Of a DNA stretch of 64,000 bases, positions 12,431 through 23,290 are shown in pieces. Every line of letters begins with the position of its first letter. Within the stretch, counting starts at the first letter, position 1. The DNA is from Trichoplax sp. H2 (lineage: Eukaryota > Placozoa > Uniplacotomia > Trichoplacea): the NCBI GenBank assembly GCA_003344405.1, contig NOWV01000013.1, positions 62,001-126,000 on the forward strand, written 5' to 3'. Position numbers and translations under genes: made by a program. The notes under the pieces are model-generated. The model ran no database searches, was not told where the DNA came from, and saw only the letters and a program-made list of their open reading frames with translations.

Positions 12431-14063
12431 GCATTTATGTAAAGCTGTAATAATTTAACAGCCATGAAATCATCTTGCTATAGAAGCTAAAAGAATGTAG
12501 GAAAATAATCTTATAAAGAGGCTATTGGACATAGTAGTAGAACTAGGAAGAAGGGCTACGTATCATAAATGGATGAAGCAAAGTTTGTCGATAACTTCCT
12601 GTTAGCGTAGGTAATAAGAGATGATCAATCATATGTCGGATACCGTATCCTGTAATTTATATGCAGATTTAGTTTACATTTCCAATACAGAAACGTTAAT
12701 AACTATAATTAATTGTAAATATTCATAGTTGCGATTGCTGCAGACGGAAAGTGTTTAATTTGTGAGACTAGAATGGGTAAAGTTAAGAATAAATGTAGTT
12801 CACATTACACATCGTATAAATTAGAACTGTGATAGCTATGGTAATGTAAGAAGAACTAAATTAGGAGCTTTGGTATACAACGTTGATTTATTAAGTAATC
12901 AGCTGTATTTCTCCTATATAAGTCTAAATCGTTTCTGATAATAGTGGCCCAATTTATAAGTTACTGTAACCGAGTAACTTTTGAATAACTGTTGTAGCAT
13001 AATATCCATAAGATAACTTATCTATGACGTTTTACATATTTTTAATAGATAACTGTATAGTTGTTGTAATAAAATCCAATCACGAAAATTTCAGAATTGT
13101 AGAAAATTAGAACTTTATTAGATCTAATACAAAGACTAGCTACACACAGCTCTGCTCTAGCCGAATAAAACTATTGAAGGACTTCTAGAAAGAGCAAACT
13201 GAATAGTCTAAAGTTGGCAGCTTGTATTCATTTCGTAGCAACCACAGCCACAATCAGCATGGCAACATTCTACCTTAATTTACACATAGTCAAATTATTA
13301 TTATTGACAATATTTTACAGCGGACCATCATTAATCCGATATGGAAACAACTACAGTATTTCCGTAGATATTATTCTTTGCAGTCAAAGTACGGTAAACT
13401 AAGCATATCCTAATATATGAATTACAGTTCTATTTTTACCTCTAGCCTTAATAGTAACTCAACACCTTACTATATATAGTCATCTGTACTATAGCATAGA
13501 ATCTACCATTACAGTCCATAGTAGCGAGCTACCAAATACGTCTAAAGATAAATATAGAAAGTTACGTTTCCGTACATCTTACTATCATAGCTAAAAGTCT
13601 ACAATCACAATACTAAGTTTCATTACATGTTTTACATATATTTAATAGATAACAGTATAGTTAGTTGTATAATACTATCTGTCATCAGATCAACTCAACT
13701 GATATAATTAATGTTCATATCGATTTACTATCAATTAAGTGATTTTTGAATTAAATTTGGGTTCAGTTTTGTCTAAGAGAGACTAGCGTCAACAGGAGAT
13801 CGTCAGTATTTACAGTAGTACTGAGGAGGACAAATTTGAAGTAGACTCATATATTTAGTTTCTACAATAGTTAAATTTTTCGTCGTTATAAAGTTAGATT
13901 TGTACCAATTATATAGCCATACCCAAAGAAGGCTTAATAATTATATAATTGTCAGTTACTAATGATAAAAACAGGCTTATGTAGTAGGTACAGGTTGATA
14001 CGCTGTCTTTGCCTTCCAATGCAAGAGTATTTAGTATACTGCATATTTCCAGGTACGATATAG
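12431..14063. other. Intergenic with internal repeats
   Basis: No gene is seen. A word TTTTACATAT-TTTAATAGATAAC-GTATAGTT occurs near 13027 and again near 13629. The block 13797-13920 is related to 23158-23290 (GAGATC-TCAGT, then GAGGACAAA, then TTAGATTTGTA). A short plus-strand ORF at 13214-13402 has no recognisable family features. Confidence 0.5.
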
Positions 14064-14101
14064 CAGGGACTACTCGAAAGAAGAGTTTCGAGTAGTCCCT
14101 G
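14064..14101. repeat. Perfect inverted repeat, 16-bp arms
   Basis: The arms CAGGGACTACTCGAAA (14064-14079) and its exact complement (14086-14101) flank a 6-nt loop. The pairing continues imperfectly outwards (GGTACGATATA against GGTACTATATC). It could be a hairpin RNA, a terminator-like structure or a remnant of a foldback element. The word AGTAGTCCCTGG recurs at about 47197. Confidence 0.85.
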
Positions 14102-15252
14102 GATATAGTACCCAAATACAACAGTTCAGTTAATATTCAGCATCACTGTTCAGGTTAATTTAACATTATTTAATATTGAAGTACAATACTGTACCACCCA
14201 TTTTATCTAAATGAAGGAACATTAGCAAGAAATTATTTACCTTTATCCAGGTAAAGTAAACGGTAGGCTATCAACCCGAAAGTTATTTAATGCATGCGCG
14301 TATTACAACAAGATGTTATATCGTATTGCATTAACCCAAATAAAAGAACTACAACATACGACATGTTTGCTATACAATAAGAAATTTTTTAAATTATCTC
14401 CAAAGGTAGGACAAAGAATCTAAAGTAAACTGTGGAATACGGTTACTTTTACTGCTACCAAATTAAAGAATAAATGCGTTTTGGATAAATTACAATACTG
14501 GTGAGTGACGTCCCATTTATAAGAATTTAGTACCAGCCTTGATTATATTGCAGTACCGCACTTTCTAAAATTAATGTTAGCAAAGATGGATTTATCTTTC
14601 TAGATGGTTCTCATAAAATCATAATTTATGTAATAACATTATCAATTAATTATTGATGAGGTTTGATCAGTAGATGAAGATACACTATGTGCAAAGAAGA
14701 TTTCTAATATATGTACTACCTAGGGATACTCTGTTGGTGCTAATAAAATTATGCCACTATATTGCTAAGCCGTTATATGAATACGAGAATAAGAATTATA
14801 CGGTTAATTATCAAAAATTTCGCAAAGTAACTTGTTCGGTATAACCAATTTATTACAACTGCACTTATGATAGGAAATTGCCGTTCAACAGAATTCAATT
14901 ATGTATTAACCATTGATCTTAATAAAGCATTGCTAAATATAACAAAATTCTTAAAAGACCCCTTAAAATGAGCAGGTATTTCTACTACCCATGAATTGAA
15001 ACAATTTTTCACACATGGATAAGTACAGGAATATCATTGGCAACTTGAATTACTACAATATTAGCTAATAAACTAAATATCCACTTTCTCGTTGGTTTTC
15101 AGTTTTAGTAGTAGAATAATTAAATTACCCAAACGTTAGTAATCTATTTCTAGTATTTACCATAATCTAATTGACATTTAATCTAGGGGTAAGAGAAACG
15201 AACTGCTTTTGTTACTGCTTGTCTATAAAAAACCACTGATGCTTAAAGAGAT
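14102..15252. other. 3-prime flank of copy B, no gene recognised
   Basis: It contains the duplicated block 14440-14680 (partner 9470-9690). Otherwise it is AT-rich with no supported coding sequence. Confidence 0.5.
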
Positions 15253-17436
15253 CTAAAAGAAAAGTGATAAAAGTGAACAAATTGCATAAAATAGGAAAGA
15301 TCCAACCACAACTGATGACGCATGATTAGTATATCCTTGATTTGGAGGCACTTCATAGGTTTGTGCATTTTGATCAGGAAAAATATTGCATTCATAAAGT
15401 AGCTTGATAGCCGCTTGTAGATTATTTGGCAAGCTAAACAAAAAAGAATATTATATATTTTGAGACAGTTAAATAGTCTCTTCCACTTAATAAATATAAA
15501 AAGAAAAAATGTGTATCACTGTATACTTTCTAATGCAACATAATTACTGCTAATACTGTAATATATCATCACTTGCCATACTTACCAATTGATCGCAGCT
15601 TCACATTCTTGTCTGCTTATTACACCGAGAAGCTTCTTTGAATCACTGCTACAAAAGGGTACATTGCGGCATGAGATTCTAACCCACCTATTAGTGCAGC
15701 TGGTTCCAATTCCAGCCCTACTTAAAGTATTTCTCAAGTTGGTAATAGCAGCACTTTGACCTGGCAGCTCAGGTATCAACCAAGTTGGAAAAGTAATATT
15801 CGAAGGTAATGTTCCGCATTGAAACGGATTCAATGAATTCATGCTATATCTTCCACAGGAAGTTAAACTGATTTGTCTCCCTGATAAAGTACATATCTGA
15901 GTTCCTGTCTGTCCATTTAAACTGATAGTATTGGCGGGACATGAGCTAAGCCCGCTACACCCACTAGCAATACTTCCATATGTAGCGACAGTAGAATCAC
16001 TTGAACATCTCGGGTATGCTCCTGTACATAAAATTTGCTTTACCGCACTACTGCAGGTACTTCCTAGCGTTACTTGTAAGGTAGAGAAAGAGTTTGCAAT
16101 CAGCCCCATCGCTTTATCAAGTCTCTTGACCATAATTGTCGGAGAAGTATAACTCGTGCCACAAAAACTTCTGATACTACTGCTCGGCATAGAGCAAGAA
16201 TTTAAATCGCTTTCCACATAGGCGACTGCAGTGACGTTTACGTTCCTTCTCTTCCTAATTTCCTGTAGAGTAACAATGTTATACATTATATGAAAGTGAT
16301 CATATCGATAATGAGATAATATTCGTTTTTAAGGTATAAACGACTCAAAATCACATACTCCTATACGCGAATGGTGTATGTCATTATTGCTGTGACTATT
16401 ACAAGTGTGTCAGCCTCTAATGGAATTGATTAAAGACGATCTCTTCAGTATATATCACAAATGAATTAATTTAGAAGCATCATTGCCGTGTCAAAATCCT
16501 CGAGCTACTGAAATTCAATAGCTACTTTCGCCAAAGTGTAGCGCTGTCAGTGTTTATTAAGCCAGAGCTTTTTTTCGATAATTAATAACCGACAAAATAA
16601 CCAAACGTCTCCTACATTTCATTGTCTATAACGCATTACATACTGTAAGTCAATCACATTCAGCGTTGCGAGGTTGATTTTAAACTAAAAATGTGCAATT
16701 GGCATCCTATTCGTAGAATAAGCATAACTACATGCACACACATATGCGAATCAAGACATGTAACGATATGTACATTTGAACTGTTCGCACTAGGTCATTT
16801 AGTATAATTTATAAAACAATTTTTCTAATTTATTTTTGCGTTTTTCCCTCGTGCTTTTTGTATCCAAAATAACAAATCATAGAGAACTTTGGTATAAAAT
16901 AGTCAAATGTAGTACTGACAAATAAATTATGGTTATAAAGTTATACTAAATCAAGAAAGCATAAATTATACAATAAATTAGCACGACTACTATCAACTCT
17001 TTCTTTAGCGATAGCCAGGAGCTAACCATATTACAGTATATAGTTAGTCTCAGCAATAAAATCGATAACACGCATCCAACTACAACTATGTGTATCATGT
17101 TGATTGATTGGAGTGCAATGACTGATTGATCGATTGAGTTCAATAGTTTAGCTGTCAATAATGTAGTTTTAATGTTTAGCCAGAAAATTCACAATCCCTT
17201 AATATACGATTGTATAGATATACGTACAATACACTCAAATTCCTTATTTAATATCTTACCGCAACGGCAACATAATTTTCATCGTCCTTTTGCACGTTCT
17301 TAGTATTATCAGCAATCAGCTTTACCACCTGATGTACTAAATCATCCTGCGTTCTAAACACGCCTATAGGCGTGTTAAACCCGTTAACATGGCATAGGAT
17401 GGAAAAGATAACCAACGCAAGGCACGCTGACTTCAT
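15253..17436 (-). CDS. Tandem Frizzled-CRD-like, GPI-anchored protein, copy B
   Basis: Exons 17260-17436, 15586-16262 and 15253-15433 (177+677+181 nt) give 344 residues. Splices are CG|GTAAGA to CTACAG|GAA (phase 0) and AATTG|GTAAGT to GTTTAG|C (phase 2), which rebuilds Cys285. Residues 1-19 are a signal peptide (CLALVIFSILCH core). CRD-like module 1 spans about 82-195: C82, C93, Y97, C129-x8-C138-x6-C145, C161, C167, C183. Module 2 spans about 208-300: C208, W220, C248-x8-C257-x5-C263, C279, C285. The tail (TNHASS, then VVVGSFLFYAICSLLSLFF at the very end) is a typical GPI signal, with the cleavage site probably near 321-325. The C3-C4-C5 spacing equals that of Frizzled CRDs, but sequence identity is low, so Wnt binding is only a possibility. 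It is the best-preserved member and the reference for the cluster. Confidence 0.85.
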
Positions 17437-19317
17437 TTTGATCCAATTTAGAATGAGTTAATTTCCTATTTAGAAATAACATTGACATTTTACATGACAA
17501 TTTCAAAAAACTTTGTTAATAATACCCCAACAATTTAATCTCCAGAATAGCTAGCTACAACATTGTTCTACCCATAGTATAAGTACGCGTCGTCTTTTTT
17601 GTCGATTTTTTTTTTACAATTGGTTATTGAAAACAAAGATTAGTAGAAGTTTTTCTATTCATCTTTACACAAGAGTAGCATAGCATGAAGGGGAATAAAA
17701 CTCCCAATGAAATCATTTGTCAGTAAACTACAAAGTACTGTACAGTATATCATTACCCGTTATGACGATAATAAGTTGGATTTTTCCAATATGGAAAAGC
17801 GTCAAAAACTACCTTGACATTAATCGCACAATTTATAATAATAATTCCTTTCACTATTTATAAAAGATATATATGATTAACTAATAATGCTGCTAGTACT
17901 GTAGTAATGGTAGTAATAAGGTTATCATTATTAGAAACAGCACCGTCCATTAATACCTACTGCTCAATCCATATTTGATTTTACTACACCTTGCACTCAA
18001 CTAACCCGTTACTTGTCTCTTTTAAGTATTAAAAATAACATGGAAAGTATTCCATCAACGATTTCGGGCGTAACAAAGACATACGGTAGCGTAGATTTAT
18101 AGAGTACGTTAATGGTTGGTTATTCTTCATATGTTCAAAAGTCATTCTCATCAATGGTACCATTGCGATAGACATTTGTATTGATTAAGTCGACCGGAAT
18201 ATCAAGGTTGATTTATCCTACTCTCACCCAACTCAATCAATATATTGATTCTTGCCGATTTTTAGCTACTGTATATTTCCCCCAAATTCGCTATGCCTTG
18301 GCAATCTTCTCAATTCAACGTACTGTAGTAGACATATTTTTTCGATGCATACCGTAAGTGTTCAAACGATTACACGATGTAGACTAAAAGAATGTAAAGT
18401 GTGCGTAGTGCTACCTACTGTAAACCTTCACCAAGTATTTGTATTGACAGACTCGATTGAAATAGAGAGAGAGCAACATTAGGACTAATGCAATAAGAGA
18501 AAGTTGATAGCATTACCACTGGAGTAGTTTTATATTGGTACTTAATTAACAGAGAGCCGTCGAAAATTATTGTCACGCGATTCACCAACCAATTATTTCA
18601 TTGTAAAAAAGAAAAATACCCTCGAACATACGGTGCAAAACTTGCACTGTAGATGATTTCAGCTAGTGATTCATTTTACAAAAGTATAGAGTGATTTTGA
18701 TCAAGTTAATTCTAATTGTAGCATCAGCTCCAAAGTATAGCATGCACTATCCAAAAGAAGACATTGTCACTGAAATTGAAAATGGTTGATATTGATCGAG
18801 GACGGCGCCACACCTTGAAATAATGATCGTTATCACTACAATTCTCGACGCATACAAACAAGGACACAAAGGTGGGCAAATAGGAGAAGTGTATATGCTA
18901 TTCGATGGTAGGCGATCACTTTAATGCTTTTTTTAACCATCGAATCCATGCAAACCTTCGTCGATGGAAGTGGACCAATCGAATGTACATCAATAAATTT
19001 CTAAACATCGCAATACAGCTCAAGCCATGGTACGCGTGCTGTAGACGACATTACATTCTATCCCTTAGTCCAAACAATCGCCTTGAAGCTAAACCTTTCT
19101 AATTCAATTTCCACTAAGAAGATACAAACTATTTCCTACTCACCGATGATATCTAGAAGCGAAAAGATGATAGAAAGATCAAATTTGTTCCCTGATTGTC
19201 AAAACGCACCAACGTGTAAACACGATGATTATATCCTAGATAGGAGTCGCTGGCCTTGACCTCGCCCACTGAAACTGAGCCAATTAGAAACATTAGTCGT
19301 CGTTAAATCGATTACGC
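17437..19317. other. Intergenic, no gene recognised
   Basis: Upstream of copy B. Small ORFs at 18252-18482 and 18905-19102 have no signal peptide, motif or splice partner. No RNA gene was recognised. Confidence 0.45.
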
Positions 19318-20580
19318 GTACAGTACAGTACAGTACGTGCTGACGTAACCTGTGCCCATCTCCCTTCCATTACCACGTGATATCAACGGCTCGATGATTA
19401 CTATAGAAAGCTTTGTTTTCAATCGCAACTCGGGGATAATGACCTCCGACCTACCGTACAGTACTGTACAATACGGTACAGTACTACCAACTGGAGATAA
19501 CTGGAGTGTACTGTACAGTACTGTACAGGACAGATCGTGTACTGTACCAATACGCTTCCTGGTCACAGTCACGTGCCATCAATCCACTATTATAATAGGA
19601 TGCCAATCTTGGGCCGAGGTCGTGACGTCATTGGTGAGACAAACAGGAACTCGTTTTCAAGTGACGCAACTACAGCACTGTACTGTACTGTACATCAACT
19701 CATACTGTAGACGTTGGTTCAATAGGGATAATGCAAGTAATTCGTTATTGTGTAAAAACAACTCTAGAGTGACTACTGGATTACCATCACTGTCCATCAG
19801 GGAGGAATCAGTTATGAACGAATGCATGGAAAAGGATTCAGATTAAATAGAGATCATTTTATCGAATAGTTTGAGTCAACAATTGAAGAGTGCAGACAGG
19901 TTCTTGTCGGGGGGCCTACTATTATTTTTACTGGACGTTTCTCACGCATGGAAAAGGATTCAGATAAATAGACAGTACGTCATTTCAATGAATAGTTTCA
20001 GTCAAGAATGCAAGAATGCAGACATGTTCTGGTCGGGGGCCTACTATTATTTTCAATGGACGTTTCTCACGGTACAGTAGTCCCTAACTCAGTACAGTGC
20101 TTGGTGCCACGATAAGCAGATTATGAATCAAACTTCTGCTTCATACATTGTTACTCAAATGGAGAAAAATTGCTGTAACACTTTCCCTCCCTTAATTTGA
20201 CTCATGAGCGTGGATTAAAGTACTGTATCTTTGCAACTCAACCTTGAACCGAATATTCAGACTTTCATCGCCAAATTCCATTAAGATTCGATTCAGAAAG
20301 TACAGTACTGTACGTATACTGTATGCCGTAGACTGTAGGAGCGATTACAGCAAGGGCTGATGTTCTTCTAAAGTGCAATTGTAGGCCTATCTTAAACCAG
20401 TGTTAATTTCGGAATGACAGAGTAATCCCTGCAGTACTGTACATACAGTAGTGGGTTAGTATACAAGAAGTCACATCGAACTTTTTCAATAAATAAATGT
20501 ACTAATAGAACTATCGACTCGTAATTGAAATTGAACACACGTAAACATTTCTAGCATACATACACTACTGTACTGTACTA
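19318..20580. promoter_or_regulatory. GTACAGTAC/TACTGTAC palindrome cluster
   Basis: At least ten tracts of alternating TACTGTAC and GTACAGTAC words occur here, e.g. 19319-19336, 19458-19490, 19507-19530, 19675-19692, 20300-20320, 20441-20452 and 20566-20580. Local GC is above that of the flanks. Similar tracts lie just 5-prime of GINS4 and TPGS2, so promoter or enhancer activity is plausible. No gene start was recognised here. The overlapping ORFs on both strands (19312-19846) are by-products of the palindromic words. Confidence 0.45.
19824..20070. repeat. 122-bp tandem duplication
   Basis: Units start at GCATGGAAAAGGATTCAGAT (19824) and again at 19946. Both end in GACGTTTCTCAC and share the word TCGGGGGCCTACTATTATTTT. 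They differ by several substitutions and small indels. Confidence 0.85.
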
Positions 20581-20837
20581 TGCATTAGATAAAGTGTAGA
20601 TAAGCCGGATGGAATGTACAATAACAACTTAATCGATCTTTTTGTCATTATTTACAGTCAATACCCAATTAAAGAAGTTGTAGCATTGTGCAGCAACCGA
20701 CTTACAGGAAACGAAAGATCAAAACAAGTTGATCATTTTTCAATCGATTTTATTCTCATTAAACCGTCTAAAATCCGTAATAATATAAAATTTATCTAAA
20801 ATCCTAAAAGGTACTGTTATGCATTCTTAAAACAGAT

Positions 20838-21103
20838 CTTGGTTGTAGGCTAGACTATAAAACAGCTAAGTATCAAATTACCGTTGCAGAGATACATGTT
20901 GGCAGTCTTCTACTTACTAAAGTGAAATTTCAAGAAAAATCAAAACTCTTCCTATGTCCATTTTAAGATACTTGGTTGTAAGCTAGACTATAAAACAGCT
21001 ATGTATCAAATTACCGTTGCAGAGATATATGCTGGCAGTCTCCCACTTACTAAAGTGAAGTTTCAAGAAAAATCAAAACTCTTCCTATGTCCAATTTAAG
21101 GTA
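20838..21103. repeat. 133-bp tandem duplication
   Basis: Two copies, 20838-20970 and 20971-21103, start at CTTGGTTGTA and end at CTTCCTATGTCCA-TTTAAG. They differ at only a handful of positions, so the duplication is recent. It lies in the 3-prime flank of copy C. Confidence 0.9.
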
Positions 21104-21286
21104 CTTACAGTATGTCACAAGCATCTAGCAATATGATATAAACACTTGCAGCAAATACTGTAGTAGAGTATAGTAATTAGAATCATAAGGGTATTGCTTT
21201 CAAAACTTACTGTCGATACCCACTAGCTCTAATATAATGGTAACTAATCAGTTATATAAAATTTTTTTTTATGCATATTCCAGAAT

Positions 21287-22774
21287 TTAATTTATGAAAA
21301 AGATTGACATGAGAATGCAAAATAAGTAAAGCAAGATTGATTCAATAGCTACCGCAGTACCACCACCACTATATGCTTGATCTGGGGGTAATGTTACACT
21401 TGCCGAAGTTTGATCAGGATAAACAGTACAGTCAAGGAGACTCGATCCTTGAAAACTACTTGGCAAGCTGAAATTATATTTTTATTCCAAATAAATTAAA
21501 TGTCACAAGGTAAATCGAATATTTTCAATTGACTAGTGGTTTATTCAAAACTTCTTAGGTAATACTTTAGGATGGCTATGTTTATGTACAGTATATCCAT
21601 ACATACTGTAAACAGCGTGCAGTAGGTATCATAACCACTTACCAGTTGAAAGCTGCTTGGCATTGTTGTCGCGTTACAGCACTATAAAGTTTCTTTCGGT
21701 CGCTACTGCAAAATGGAGTATTAACACACAAAAGTTTCATCCACCTATCTACGCAACTTTTTTTTACGTTAGCTTTTTCCAATTGTGTTTTTGACGCAGC
21801 AATAGAAAGAGTTTTTCGCTGTATATCTGTAGTCAAATAACCTGGAAATACGATATTCGTTGGTAAACTACCACAAATTTGTGAATTAATCGTTCCTGGA
21901 GAGTACTTTTGACATTGTGCTAACTGGATTTTTGTTCCCGCTCTAGCACATATCTGTGGCCCAGTCTGGCCTTCAATATTAATGAGATTAGATGAGCACG
22001 CTGTCATGCCAGCACATGAACTAGCAAAAGTACCGTACGTGGCAGTGCTCCCGTTAACAGAACACTGTGGTATAAATCCTTTACACATTATTTCTTTGAC
22101 GATATTGGCGCAATTACTTCCAAATTGCGATTGTATGTTGGAGAAGCGATCTATGACAAATTCTAGTACTTTAGTCAGTCTCCTAACCAGCATCGTTGGA
22201 CTGTTATAACTGATATTGCAAAATGTTCTAATCTTGCTGCTTGGCAGAGAACACGAATTTAAATCGCTATCGAGCCATGCTTTAACTGTGTTACTTGTAG
22301 CCCTTAATTTCCTGATGTGCTATAAAATAGAAATAAAATAAATTTGTAAGTATCGTTCTGATTCAAACCCTGCAAATGTTGGTAGGTTACAAGTATTCAA
22401 TAACTCTTGCAACGACAATGTACAAATTCGGATGATCATTTTAACTGGTAAACTGTGCTATACCGCATATTATGCTAAGCACGATTCTGTTACTATTTTG
22501 CTAACAAGACATTGTCGAACAGTATCTACATACAGGGAACATTTCCATGTAATAGCCTTCATAATTTCTGTACATGTAACTTCATAAATGCTGAACTTAC
22601 ATTGATTTCCGCCTTAATTGAATCATCCACGATTTCTTTGCTACCTTTTGCAGCTGCTTCTACCAACTTCCTTAAGAAATCGTCATCTTCGCTGAACGCA
22701 GCAATATGAGAATGAGCTTGATCAATTTTGCAAGTAACCAGAAGCAATCCAAGGACAATTAGTGTAAATCTCAT
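21287..22774 (-). CDS. Tandem Frizzled-CRD-like, GPI-anchored protein, copy C
   Basis: Exons 22601-22774, 21643-22319 and 21287-21467 (174+677+181 nt) encode 343 residues. Splices are AAT|GTAAGT to TTATAG|CAC (phase 0) and AACTG|GTAAGT to TTTCAG|C (phase 2). The signal peptide is MRFTLIVLGLLLVTC followed by KIDQA. Exon 2 opens with HIRKLRATSN and aligns residue for residue with copy B from SDLNSC onward. The cysteine triplets are NC-x8-C-x6-C (module 1) and SC-x8-C-x5-C (module 2, CVDRW...LLC...PFC). The last exon starts CLPSSFQ, contains DCTVYPDQ, then GGGTAVAIESILLYLFCIL and a short tail ending FFIN, a GPI-type signal. That exon has no early ATG and is easily missed by ORF finding. All frames are intact. 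The role is unknown; cell-surface binding is inferred from architecture. Confidence 0.85.
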
Positions 22775-22878
22775 CGTTGCAATATCTTTACCTATTGAAG
22801 ATAACTTATAGGGCGAATTATCAAGATACGATAAACTTCTTTGAACAGTTTCAAATCTTTAGAAGAGAAGTGTAAACA

Positions 22879-22961
22879 AATAAAACTATACATATATCTA
22901 TAAAAGAATGCATGCATAACGGTTATAGACATTCTTTTATAGGTATATGCATAGTTTTATT
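22879..22961. repeat. Inverted repeat, 32-bp arms: foldback or MITE-like
   Basis: The left arm (22879-22910) begins AATAAAACTATACATATATC. The right arm (22930-22961) is its complement with two mismatches. The loop is 19 nt (22911-22929). It starts about 105 bp upstream of the copy C start codon, so it lies in the likely promoter. It may be a miniature inverted-repeat element or a hairpin RNA source. No target-site duplication was established. Confidence 0.8.
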
Positions 22962-23062
22962 ACGCTGTCTAAGTACTGATAATTATTGGTATTGCAATTG
23001 TGTTATAAATTGCACTATAGATTTGATTTAGCTTTTCTTGAAGAGAATTAGTGGCATAGGGC

Positions 23063-23085
23063 TCTAGAACTACTAGTTCTAGAGG
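23063..23085. repeat. Short perfect palindrome
   Basis: CTCTAGAACT, a 3-nt spacer (ACT), then AGTTCTAGAG. It lies at the edge of the block related to 13797-13920. Confidence 0.8.
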
Positions 23086-23157
23086 TTCATGTTAGTGGTT
23101 ACTGTTCCTCCCATAGATGTAAACAGAAATACTTCTATGCTTCCTCATGACGATGGG

Positions 23158-23290
23158 GAGATCATCAGTCTGTAGCTAGGTAGATATCGGGAGGACAAAC
23201 CTGACACTAGATTCATAGCGGTTGCTTTTCCTATAGAAAGTTTTAATTTCCGTCTTTAAAAATTTAGATTTGTAACAATAAGTTACACAT
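23158..23290. repeat. Intergenic block paralogous to 13797-13920
   Basis: Shared ordered words are GAGATC-TCAGT, GAGGACAAA-TGA, TAGA-TCATA, a TCCTATAGAAAG/TTCTACAATAG region, CGTC-TT and TTAGATTTGTA-CAAT. This suggests that flanks upstream of family members were copied along with the genes. Confidence 0.55.

Noticed and set aside
15931-16152. Plus-strand ORF of 73 codons, with a similar one at 21982-22209
   Set aside because: Both are antisense shadows of the same conserved part of exon 2 in copies B and C.
19312-19846. Overlapping ORFs on both strands (86 and 164 codons) rich in YSTVQ/TVLY
   Set aside because: The repeated residues come from TACTGTAC palindromes, which stay open on both strands. 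No signal, motif or splice context.
23063-23085. Vector polylinker contamination suggested by TCTAGAACTA words
   Set aside because: The flanks do not match a polylinker. The sequence is a local palindrome inside genomic repeat.
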